Positions 11,851 through 19,371 of a DNA stretch of 64,000 nucleotides are shown one piece after another. The position numbers and the translations under genes were made by a program. Numbering within the stretch: position 1 is the first letter of the stretch; each line of letters opens with the position of its first letter. The notes beneath the pieces are model-generated. The model was not told where the DNA came from. It ran no database searches and worked only from the letters and a program-made list of their open reading frames with translations. This stretch comes from Deinococcus yavapaiensis KR-236 (GTDB taxonomy: Bacteria; Deinococcota; Deinococci; Deinococcales; Deinococcaceae): NCBI RefSeq assembly GCF_003217515.1, contig NZ_QJSX01000005.1, forward strand, positions 62,001 through 126,000, written 5' to 3'.

Positions 11851-13577
11851 GGAACTTGCCTCCAGGTGCCCGGCACGGCGAACGTGGACGTGTCGACCGT
11901 CCAACGAGCTTCGCGCGGAAAAGCGGGGGGCGGCGTGCGGTCGTCGTGGATGACGTCGAGCCGTACGGCGAGAGGTCGAGGTGCACGCTCGGCGACGCTG
12001 CCCAGCAAGTGCAGGGTCGGGGCCGCGACCGCGGGGCATGCGGCGATCGACGCGCACGACGGTGTGGCGAGCCCTCGTCCGTCGGCGAGCACCGCAACGT
12101 TGGCGTGCAACGAGAGGTCGCTCGATCGGCTCGGCAGAATCGAGAGGTCGCCGCCGAGCGCGACGAGACCGAGGCTGTTGATCGCAGAAGGCGTGACGCG
12201 AGGATCTTGCGAGAACGTGACGTCGTCACCCACGCCGATTCCCCCGAGGGCCACGATCGAGATCCTCGCCGAGTTCGAAACGTCCGGAGCGTTCGAGCCG
12301 TCTCCGCGCATGTCACGGACGTCTCCCCGGACGAGGACGACGCCCGAAAAGGCCACACCCGACTCGGCGAAGTTCTCGCCGCGCCACACGTCCCACAGTC
12401 CGTCTTCTCGCGCCCGCAAGGACGTCGTGCCGCCGCCTTGCGTGACGTCGACGATTTGACGACCGTCGCGCACGGAGAGGACGAGGCGGTCCACGTTCCC
12501 CTCGATGGTCAAGCCGCTCTCCGACAGTCGCGCGCCCGACGTCGACGAGGCGGTCGTGACGTCGTTCAGGACGTCGCCGGGCGTCGGAAACACGACCGTG
12601 GGCGCGTCGAAGGTCGGCGTGGACGCGAACATCTTCGGGCACGCGAGAAGCGAAGCGCATCCGACGTCTCCCGTCACGTTAGCGGACGAACTCGCCGTGG
12701 AGAACGTTCCGTCGAACCGTGCGAAGGCGGTCGGAGTCATCTCGAACACGGGTGCGGCGTTGGAATGGACTGGCCCGACGAAGTGATCGCCCGCTCGAAA
12801 GGAATTGGCTTCGTTCGTGGTGGACGGCGCGTCGCGCAACACGGCGAAGCGGTGTAGGGAGCGTCGGGCGATCGTCACGACGAGGTCGTCGGTCGTGTCG
12901 ACGCGCACGTGACGACGAGCGACGACTTGACCGTCACGCTCGACGGTTCCGACTCCTTCGAGGGTGACGAGACGAAGATGCAAGCGGTACGTCGCGTCGC
13001 TCGTGCGTTCGGCAGCCGAGGGTCGCAGCACGACATTCCAGCGGGCGTGACGAACGAGGCTCGAGTCGGCGTCCAGAACGACGTCGCGTTCGCGTCCGAA
13101 CAGCACGTCGCGCCAGAACGCCGCCGCGTCCTCGCCGTCGGGATAGGCCGTCGCGGGGGCAAGCGCCGTGAAGACGTCGAGCGCCCCGTCGCTCGCCTGC
13201 TCGCTGGCGTTGCAACGCGCGCCGTCGGCGGTGTCCCGCCAAGGATGTTCGCCGCAGAAGCGCGACACGAGGGCGTCGAGTCGCGGCGCGGCATCTTCGT
13301 CGGAGATACGGACGGTGTCGAGGACGCGTCGAAGGTCGGCGAGGTGGGCGCGTGCATGCGCGAGACCGGATTCGGCGGCGAGTTGGGCGGCGACCGCGTC
13401 GTGTCCGTCGGCGGCGCTGACTCGGGTCGTGAGGGTGAGCGCGAAGGTGACGACGACCATGCCAGCGAGCAGCAAGGCCAGCATCAAAACGGTGAGGATC
13501 AGGGCGGCGCCGCTTCGAGGCGACCTGGTGAGGCGTAAGGATCGAGGATTGGAAGCGTGAGGCGTGAGGCGCGACAT
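11847..13577 (-). CDS. large PilX/ComZ-like pilus-associated protein
   Basis: A 576-residue protein. A basic N-terminus is followed by the hydrophobic helix GAALILTVLMLALLLAGMVVV and the PilX-like segment QLAAESGLAHARAHL. It lacks a canonical prepilin cleavage Glu. The rest is a long, Val/Asp/Ser-rich, probably beta-rich extracellular region. In Thermus, a protein of similar size (ComZ) is encoded among the pilA minor pilin genes and is needed for DNA uptake; size and context here match, but that identity is inference. No Shine-Dalgarno is seen before ATG 13577, but TACAAC lies 8 bases upstream, suggesting a leaderless mRNA. The first 15 or so codons are built on a GTGAGGC-type direct repeat. 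Confidence 0.75.
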   Translation of the reverse strand: MSRLTPHASNPRSLRLTRSPRSGAALILTVLMLALLLAGMVVVTFALTLTTRVSAADGHDAVAAQLAAESGLAHARAHLADLRRVLDTVRISDEDAAPRLDALVSRFCGEHPWRDTADGARCNASEQASDGALDVFTALAPATAYPDGEDAAAFWRDVLFGRERDVVLDADSSLVRHARWNVVLRPSAAERTSDATYRLHLRLVTLEGVGTVERDGQVVARRHVRVDTTDDLVVTIARRSLHRFAVLRDAPSTTNEANSFRAGDHFVGPVHSNAAPVFEMTPTAFARFDGTFSTASSSANVTGDVGCASLLACPKMFASTPTFDAPTVVFPTPGDVLNDVTTASSTSGARLSESGLTIEGNVDRLVLSVRDGRQIVDVTQGGGTTSLRAREDGLWDVWRGENFAESGVAFSGVVLVRGDVRDMRGDGSNAPDVSNSARISIVALGGIGVGDDVTFSQDPRVTPSAINSLGLVALGGDLSILPSRSSDLSLHANVAVLADGRGLATPSCASIAACPAVAAPTLHLLGSVAERAPRPLAVRLDVIHDDRTPPPAFPREARWTVDTSTFAVPGTWRQVP

Positions 13578-13696
13578 GACGACGCGTTGTAGTGTCGATA
13601 TATGAAGGCGGGCTAAAGGCAGTGCTCAAGATTCGCGTCACCTCGACATCAATGGGAGAATTCGGGAATGTAACAGATTCCCGAAGCGGCGTGAGG

Positions 13697-13702
13697 TATG
13701 TT
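13697..13702 (+). promoter_or_regulatory. -10 box, leaderless start of C39-like gene
   Basis: TATGTT ends 5 bases before the GTG start at 13708, with no convincing -35. Confidence 0.45.
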
Positions 13703-13707
13703 AAGGC

Positions 13708-14283
13708 GTGCTTTCGCGCTTTTCCCACCTTTTGTTCATCTGCTTGTTGTCGGCGAGCGCGGCCTTTGCCCGGCCCGCGAGCGCCTATCTGCCCGACCTC
13801 GCCTTCGTGCATCAGACGTACAACAACTGCGGTCCAGCCTCGATCGTGAGCGTGCTCGGTTACTACGGCCTCAAGGCGGACCAAAGCGAGCTCGCGCGCG
13901 TTTTGCGGCCAAGAGGCGGCTACATGACGGCGGACGTGATCGATCCGTTCCTCAAGCCGTATGGCCTGCGCGCCACGCGCTTCAAGCGCGGCGAGATCGA
14001 GCACATTCGCCTGCTGGTCGCGCAGGGCATCCCGGTGATCGTCCTGCAATGGCTCGACCGGGTGGGCGGCATTCCTCACTTCCGCGTCGTGCGAGGTTAC
14101 GACGACAAGCAAGGCGTTTTCTGGATGGCGGATCCCATCTACGGGCCGAACGTGTACGTCGACTACCACGACTTCGAGAGGTTGTGGGCGGTGTACGGAC
14201 AGGAGTTCATTCCCGTGTATCCCGAAGGCTGGCAAGCGAAGATCGAGAAGATCCTCGGGGTGAAAGGCGTGCCGCGCGGATGA
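13708..14283 (+). CDS. secreted C39-like cysteine peptidase domain protein
   Basis: A 191-residue protein with an N-terminal signal peptide (LLFICLLSASAAFA) and a peptidase C39-like domain. The catalytic pattern is present: Cys in NNCGPASIVS near residue 40, His in GIPHFRVVRGYDD near 125 and Asp in ADP near 145. Bacterial C39-like proteins of this kind are double-glycine-type or papain-like peptidases. Without a transporter domain this one is presumably an exported enzyme acting in the envelope; its substrate is unknown. The start is GTG 13708 with TATGTT five bases before it. The stop overlaps tsaB as ATGA. Confidence 0.82.
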   Translation: MLSRFSHLLFICLLSASAAFARPASAYLPDLAFVHQTYNNCGPASIVSVLGYYGLKADQSELARVLRPRGGYMTADVIDPFLKPYGLRATRFKRGEIEHIRLLVAQGIPVIVLQWLDRVGGIPHFRVVRGYDDKQGVFWMADPIYGPNVYVDYHDFERLWAVYGQEFIPVYPEGWQAKIEKILGVKGVPRG

Positions 14284-14804
14284 TCCTGTCGATCGAGACG
14301 GCGACGCCGTTCCTCGTCGTCGGGCTCGTCGGGCAAAGCGTCGCCGACGAGCGGGTCGAGCGCGTGGAGCGCGCGCACGCCGAGCGATTACCCGCCATCG
14401 CCGAGGACTTCCTTCGACGCGACCTCGATCTCGTCGTGATCGGGACGGGACCGGGCTCGTACACCGGCGTGCGCGTCGGCGCGAGCTACGCGCTCGGCGT
14501 GGCGCGCGCGCGCGGCGTGACCGTCAAGGGGGTGAGCACCCTCGAAGCCATCGCGGCGAAGGGCGAAGGGCCCGTCGCCGTGTCCCTCGACGCGCGCAAG
14601 GACTTCGTGTACGGCGCGCGGTACGAAGTCGCGAACGGAATCGTGACAAGAGTGATCGACGAGCCTGCCAAGCTTTCCCTCGCCGAGTTCGAGGCGCGCG
14701 CGAAAGGCTTTTCGTGGTTGCGCGACGAAGCGCCGGGCGGCGTGGCGCTCGCGCGCCTCGGCGAAGCGCGGGGCCGCACGGATTGGGCGCTGTCATACTT
14801 GTAG
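14280..14804 (+). CDS. tsaB: tRNA threonylcarbamoyladenosine biosynthesis protein TsaB
   Basis: Actin-fold partner of TsaD in forming t6A37 on ANN-decoding tRNAs. The N-terminus SIETATPFLVVGL and the motif IGTGPGSYTGVRVG are diagnostic. At 174 residues it is shorter than most TsaB proteins (about 200-230), with a reduced C-terminal lobe. The ATG overlaps the upstream stop (ATGA) and the next gene begins 1 base after its stop, so the three genes are tightly linked. A neighbouring gene for tRNA editing makes a tRNA-quality theme likely. Confidence 0.92.
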   Translation: MILSIETATPFLVVGLVGQSVADERVERVERAHAERLPAIAEDFLRRDLDLVVIGTGPGSYTGVRVGASYALGVARARGVTVKGVSTLEAIAAKGEGPVAVSLDARKDFVYGARYEVANGIVTRVIDEPAKLSLAEFEARAKGFSWLRDEAPGGVALARLGEARGRTDWALSYL

Positions 14805-14805
14805 C

Positions 14806-15981
14806 GTGACCGAACTGCTTTTCCGACGAGATCCCTACGCGACGATGTTCGAAGCGACCGTGACCGAGGTGCGCGGCCACGACGTGCTTCTCGACCGTAC
14901 CCTCTTCTACCCCGAGGCAGGTGGGCAAAGCGCCGACGAGGGCGTTCTTCGTAGCGTGAGCGGCGAGGCTCGGGTCGTGGACGTTCGGAAGGACGGCGAG
15001 GTCGTGTGGCACACCGTGGAGGGTATCGTGCCGAGCGCCGGGAACGTCGTGACGGGCGAGCTCGATTGGCCCGTTCGTTACCGCCACATGCAACGCCACA
15101 CGGGCGAGCACCTTCTCGCGCAAGCCTTCTTGCGCGTCAACGACGCTTTTCGCGTCGAGGCGGTGTCGATGCGCTCGCCCACCTGCACGATCGACTTGCG
15201 AGGTGATCCCACGTTCGAGGATGCACGCGCCGCCGAAGCGATCTTGCGGGAGGTGGCGGCGAAAGACTGGCGAGTCGAGGCGTTCGAAGTGCCGTCCGGG
15301 GAACTGTCTGCCTTTCCGCTGCGCCGTCCGCCGAAAGTCAGCGGGCTCGTGCGCCTGGTTGGCGTACGAGACGCCGACGGCGGGTGGTGGGAGATGAGCG
15401 CGTGCGGCGGCACGCACTTGAAGTCGACCGCGTTCGCCTCGCCGATCGTCGTGCTGGGATTGGAGCGCGTCAAGGGCGGTTTGACGCGCGTGTCGTTCAT
15501 GGCGGGCGACGAGGCGACGGAGTACCTCGGTCGCGTGTACCAAGACGCGAAGAGTGTCGCGCAGAAGCTCAGCGTGCCCGTCGAGAAGCTCGTCGAGCGC
15601 TTCGAGGCGACGCTGCAAGACGCGGCGAGCACAAAGCAGGAACTGGAGCGGGCGCGCTCCAGTTGGGGCGAGACGCTCGCGGCGGGTTCCGAGCGTCTCG
15701 GGCACGCGCGTTTCGTGCGCGTGCCCGACGTGGCGCTCGTCGTTCACGTTCTCAAAGCCTTCTTGGATGAGCCGAGCGCTGTCGGCATCGTCCTCTCGCC
15801 CGAAGGGCGTTGCGGCGTGGCGAGCACCCGCCAGGACGTCCACGCGGGCAAGACGTTGCAAGCGCTGCTCGAAGCTTCGGGCGGGCGCGGCGGCGGCAAG
15901 CCCGACGTGGCGCAAGGTCAGACGGCGAGCCTCGATACGTTCGAGGACGCGGCGCGATCGTTCGCCTCAACGCTCGTTTAG
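14806..15981 (+). CDS. alanyl-tRNA editing protein, AlaX-L type
   Basis: Trans-acting editing factor that hydrolyses Ser-tRNA(Ala) or Gly-tRNA(Ala). The 391 residues resemble the C-terminal half of AlaRS: an N-terminal beta-barrel, then the zinc-binding editing core with HTGEH (residues 98-102) and CGGTH (200-204), and a DHHA1-like C-terminal domain ending with GGRGGGKPDVAQG. The start is GTG 14806, one base after the tsaB stop. All four metal ligands are intact, so it should be active. Confidence 0.92.
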   Translation: MTELLFRRDPYATMFEATVTEVRGHDVLLDRTLFYPEAGGQSADEGVLRSVSGEARVVDVRKDGEVVWHTVEGIVPSAGNVVTGELDWPVRYRHMQRHTGEHLLAQAFLRVNDAFRVEAVSMRSPTCTIDLRGDPTFEDARAAEAILREVAAKDWRVEAFEVPSGELSAFPLRRPPKVSGLVRLVGVRDADGGWWEMSACGGTHLKSTAFASPIVVLGLERVKGGLTRVSFMAGDEATEYLGRVYQDAKSVAQKLSVPVEKLVERFEATLQDAASTKQELERARSSWGETLAAGSERLGHARFVRVPDVALVVHVLKAFLDEPSAVGIVLSPEGRCGVASTRQDVHAGKTLQALLEASGGRGGGKPDVAQGQTASLDTFEDAARSFASTLV

Positions 15982-16026
15982 GCGATCTCGCTGGAAGGCG
16001 GGCGGCGCGCACGACACCTTGGAGAA

Positions 16027-17121
16027 GTGATTCGACGTCTGCTCGCCTTGCTGCCCCTGTCGGCTTCCGTCGCCTTCGCACACGAGAAGTGGTTTCACGA
16101 CGCCACGCGCTTCCCACTTCGCTGGGATCTGTTCTTCACGCCGTTGCCGCTTGCCCTCGTAGGCGCCGTCTTGATCGTGACGTTGCTCGCGTGGCTGTTT
16201 CAGCGGGCGCGGGGCGGGCAGGGATTCTTGCCGGGCTTTTTGGTGTTCGGAGCAACGCAGCCACGTCTCACGCTGCTGTACGCGGTCATCCCGGCGATTC
16301 TCGCCGTTCACTTGGCGGTGCCGCTCCTCGTCAACGGCGTGGAAGGCACGCTCTTCTCGCCGAACAACGAGCTGCAAGGCGGCTGGGCGTACCCGTTGGG
16401 CTTGCTGCAAGTCGGCGTGGCGCTCGCCTTGTTCTACGGAGGCTTCACGCGCATCGCCGCGCTCGTCCTCGGCGCGATGTGGATCGCTGGCCTGTTCGCC
16501 GCAGGCTTCTCGGACACGCTCGACAACATCCATTACCTCGGCTTCGCCGTGTTCTTCTGGCTGGCGGGACGCGGGCCGATCTCGGTCGGGCGGCTCGTCT
16601 TGCCTCGCATGGAGCCGCCCGCCGATCTCGCGCGCTTCGCCGTGCCCGCCTTGCGGATCTTCACGGCGCTCAGCCTCATCTCCGTGGCGTTCAGCGAAAA
16701 GTTCGCGAATTTGCCGCTCGCGACGTCCTTCCTAGGCGAGTACCCGCTCAACGTGGCGGCGAACTTCGGCCTCGGCTTGAGCGACACGAACTTCGCGCTG
16801 CTCGCGGGCGCGATCGAATTGCTCGTCGGGCTGTTCTTGCTCTTCAACATCTTTCCGCGCGAAATCATCCTCATCGCGTGGCTGCCCTTCAATCTCACGT
16901 TGACGGTCTTTCGTTGGCAGGAGCTCGTGGGGCACTTGCCGTACTACGGCATCATGGCGTTGCTGCTGGTGTGGTGGCAAGGCCGGGAAAACGAGGACGC
17001 GTGGCGACGCGGTCTGCACGAATCGATCGTTCCGTCTCGTCCGCATGCCGACGAGGGCGCCGTGCTGCCCGACGACCACGGCGTGAAGACGAAGCGGGGC
17101 GCCGCCGCGTCCGGCGACTGA
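16027..17121 (+). CDS. polytopic membrane protein of unknown function
   Basis: A 364-residue protein with a signal-like N-terminus ending AFA, then HEKWFHD just outside, and roughly eight to nine hydrophobic helices. The final 45 residues are polar and probably cytoplasmic. The overall look resembles DoxX-type or other small quinone-linked membrane proteins, but I recognise no firm family. A His/Trp-rich exposed segment (HEKWFHDATRF) directly after the leader could bind metal or lipid. The start is GTG 16027 after GGAGAA. It sits 45 bases after the AlaX gene and converges with the MFS gene. Confidence 0.75.
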   Translation: MIRRLLALLPLSASVAFAHEKWFHDATRFPLRWDLFFTPLPLALVGAVLIVTLLAWLFQRARGGQGFLPGFLVFGATQPRLTLLYAVIPAILAVHLAVPLLVNGVEGTLFSPNNELQGGWAYPLGLLQVGVALALFYGGFTRIAALVLGAMWIAGLFAAGFSDTLDNIHYLGFAVFFWLAGRGPISVGRLVLPRMEPPADLARFAVPALRIFTALSLISVAFSEKFANLPLATSFLGEYPLNVAANFGLGLSDTNFALLAGAIELLVGLFLLFNIFPREIILIAWLPFNLTLTVFRWQELVGHLPYYGIMALLLVWWQGRENEDAWRRGLHESIVPSRPHADEGAVLPDDHGVKTKRGAAASGD

Positions 17122-17138
17122 ACTCGGCGAGCGGAGCG

Positions 17139-18509
17139 TCAAGCCGGCACCTCGCTGGGACGACGCAGACGCAGCGCGAGCGCGAACGCGACGATCACGA
17201 GGACGACGGCGAGGATGAACGCGTGGCGCAACCCTTCGGCGAGCGCTTGGCCTCCTCGCGCGAAGCCTTCCCCGATCAGCAAGCCCATCAAGGCCACACC
17301 GAGCGCGCCGCCCATCGTGCGCGAAAACAGCACGGCCGACGTCACGGCGCCGAGCTCGCTTTTCGGCGTCGCTCCCTGCACGGCGATGAGGAGGCTGAAC
17401 ATCGCGAAGCCCATGCCGCTTCCGGCGAGGAAGCCGGCGGCGGCGAGCGCAGGAATCGGAAAGCCGATGAGCAAGGCGAGCGCCGCGTACGCCACGATCA
17501 GCAGGGCGTGCCCGAGAATCACGAGCCGCGTGAGCCCCACGCGCAAAGCGACGCGTGACGCCACGATGCTCGTGACCGTCCATCCCACGAGCATCGGCGT
17601 GAGGATGAGGCCCGCCTGCGTCGCGCCTCCGCCCGTGACGCCTTGCGCGTACAGCGGCAGGTACGATACGGACCCGAAGTACGCGGCGCCCGCGAGAATG
17701 TTGTTCAGCACGCCGACGCGGGGCAGGCGCAGGCGCAGGGAGCTGATCGGAAGCAGCGGTGAGGCGTGCCGCAACTCCACGAGCACGGCGAGCGCGAGCA
17801 TCACGAGTCCCACGGCCACTTCGGCCCAAACCTTGAGTTCCAAGCCCCAAATCAACAGGCCGCTGCCGAGCGTGAAGAGGATCGCGCCGCCCCAATCGAG
17901 CGACACGCGGCCGCGGCCGGGCGATTCGCGCAAGAAGCGCCACACGAGCAGCGCGGCGATCACGCCGAACGGCACGCTCATGTAGAAGACGAGGCGCCAT
18001 GACGTCGAATCGACGATGAGTCCGCCCAGCAGCGGCCCGAAGAGGCCCGAGAGTCCCCACACGCCGCTGATGAAGCCTTGCACCCTCGCGCGGGTTTCCA
18101 TCGTGTACACCTCGCCGATGATCGTGAACGTCAAGGGCTGGACGGCGCCCGCTCCGACGCCTTGCAGCGCGCGCGCGACGATCAGCCACGACATGGAGTT
18201 CGCCGCGCCGCAAAATGCCGATCCGATCAAAAACAGGATCACGCCGAGCAGATAAAGGTTCTTGCGGCCCAGCATGTCCGACGCGCGCCCCCACAGCGGG
18301 CTGCTGACGGTGCTGGTGAGCAGGTACACGGCGAACGGCAAGGCGTACAACTCCTGGCCCCCGAGGTCGCGAATGACGCTTGGCATGGCGGTCGCGACGA
18401 CTGTGCTTTCCAACGCGGCGAGAAAGATCCCGACGACAAGGCCGGAGGTGGCGAGACGACGATCGGACGGCGAGGAGGAAGTCACGAGGGCGATCATACG
18501 CCCGCTCAC
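17139..18509 (-). CDS. MFS multidrug efflux transporter, DHA2-like
   Basis: A roughly 456-residue proton-driven exporter with 12-14 membrane helices. Visible markers are the LAALESTVVATAMPSVIRDL motif of drug exporters (D replaced by E, as in many EmrB/QacA relatives), the loop motif GRASDMLGRKNLYL (motif A) and motif C-like GFISGVWGLSGLFGPLLGG. The start is probably GTG 18509, with CGGAG seven bases upstream; ATG 18497 is the alternative. A short open frame that could be a leader peptide ends 23 bases upstream. Confidence 0.88.
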   Translation of the reverse strand: MSGRMIALVTSSSPSDRRLATSGLVVGIFLAALESTVVATAMPSVIRDLGGQELYALPFAVYLLTSTVSSPLWGRASDMLGRKNLYLLGVILFLIGSAFCGAANSMSWLIVARALQGVGAGAVQPLTFTIIGEVYTMETRARVQGFISGVWGLSGLFGPLLGGLIVDSTSWRLVFYMSVPFGVIAALLVWRFLRESPGRGRVSLDWGGAILFTLGSGLLIWGLELKVWAEVAVGLVMLALAVLVELRHASPLLPISSLRLRLPRVGVLNNILAGAAYFGSVSYLPLYAQGVTGGGATQAGLILTPMLVGWTVTSIVASRVALRVGLTRLVILGHALLIVAYAALALLIGFPIPALAAAGFLAGSGMGFAMFSLLIAVQGATPKSELGAVTSAVLFSRTMGGALGVALMGLLIGEGFARGGQALAEGLRHAFILAVVLVIVAFALALRLRRPSEVPA

Positions 18510-18532
18510 GCGACGACTCCGTGAAGGCCGAG

Positions 18533-18619
18533 TCAAACGATGTTGCGGGCGAACGTAGGCGAAGCAGCGTAGTCCTCGTAAGCCTGCGACCCGCGCTCGG
18601 CGTAGTCCTTTCGTGGCAT
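18533..18619 (-). CDS. possible 28-residue leader peptide upstream of MFS gene
   Basis: A short frame (ATG 18619 or 18625) encoding MPRKDYAERGSQAYEDYAAS and eight more residues. Its codon usage is like that of the neighbours. It ends 23 bases before the exporter's GTG. No ribosome site is obvious. The position suits a translated leader controlling an efflux gene, but it could equally be an independent microprotein or chance. Confidence 0.3.
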   Translation of the reverse strand: MPRKDYAERGSQAYEDYAASPTFARNIV

Positions 18620-18694
18620 GCGCATACGACCCGCACAAACGACAATGACTTCAGAAGCGGACGAAGCGCCGCTCGATCTCAATAGGAGCCCAAG

Positions 18695-18865
18695 ATGAAT
18701 CACCTTCTGGAAAGTCAGCTCGCGACTCTGCGCGTTCAGCAACTGCGCATGGAAGCTCGGCAAGATCAACTCGTCAAGGAAGCAAAAATGGAGTCGCGCG
18801 GCGATCTGCTCGCCCGTCTCGGCCTCGGTCGCCCCGAGGGGAAAGTGCAACCCGCCCGAGCATGA
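18695..18865 (+). CDS. 56-residue small charged protein
   Basis: A small helical, Gln/Leu/Arg-rich protein (starts MNHLLESQLATLRVQQLRME; ends GRPEGKVQPARA). TAGGAG lies 8 bases before the ATG, and a strong terminator follows within 20 bases. That makes a real single-gene transcript likely despite its size. Heptad-like leucines suggest a coiled coil. No function is recognised. Confidence 0.65.
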   Translation: MNHLLESQLATLRVQQLRMEARQDQLVKEAKMESRGDLLARLGLGRPEGKVQPARA

Positions 18866-18882
18866 GCCACCTGCCGATTCTT

Positions 18883-18916
18883 CGTCGAGGCCGCCAAAAG
18901 CGGCCTCGACGCTTTT
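18883..18916 (+). terminator. intrinsic terminator
   Basis: A 12-bp stem (CGTCGAGGCCGC / GCGGCCTCGACG) with a 5-base loop, followed by CTTTT, just after the 56-residue gene. Confidence 0.88.
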
Positions 18917-18929
18917 GTAGGAAGCTTTA

Positions 18930-18960
18930 GATCCCCCTCATCGTCGACGTGAGGGGGATC
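18930..18960. repeat. second inverted repeat after terminator
   Basis: GATCCCCCTCA and TGAGGGGGATC flank a 9-base centre that contains the self-complementary CGTCGACG. No T tract follows on either strand. It lies 14 bases before the start of the 78-residue gene, so it could be an operator or mRNA hairpin. Confidence 0.5.
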
Positions 18961-18974
18961 TCCACACTGGCGCT

Positions 18975-19211
18975 ATGCCTTCTTCTCGACACGACGAATT
19001 GACGATTCACACGTCCGCCGATCCTCGCTTCACGACGCGCGCGGTGGTGGAAGCGCCGAGCGGCCTGTTCCTCGTGGATCTCGGCGAGCGCCCGTACTCG
19101 GAAAACGAAGGCGTGTCGTATGACGAGACGGCGTTCCTCGCGGCGATCACCGATGCTTACCGTGAAGGACGCGGCAAGCCCGTCGACAGCGTCGACGAAG
19201 CGTTTCGCTGA
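18975..19211 (+). CDS. 78-residue conserved-looking small protein
   Basis: A soluble, acidic small protein with no signal peptide or membrane helix; no family is recognised. It starts at ATG 18975 with no good Shine-Dalgarno. The inverted repeat just upstream would place a hairpin in the leader. Regular codon usage and an isolated position suggest it is real. Confidence 0.6.
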   Translation: MPSSRHDELTIHTSADPRFTTRAVVEAPSGLFLVDLGERPYSENEGVSYDETAFLAAITDAYREGRGKPVDSVDEAFR

Positions 19212-19371
19212 ACCGAAACGAAGCGGCCCCGCTTCGCCCTCCCGGCGACGACGTGCGCGGGCCCTCGTCTTGCCGCCTCGGTAAGGCGGTCGGGTAACCT
19301 GATGACGTCGTGTTCGACGCTCGTCTTTCGCACGCTTGATTCGAGTCACTCAGGTTTTACCAGGAGATGCC

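Noticed and set aside
13540..13577. GTGAGGC direct repeats at the 5' end of the ComZ-like gene as a mobile repeat
   Set aside because: Only two or three short copies, within coding sequence; too short to call an element.
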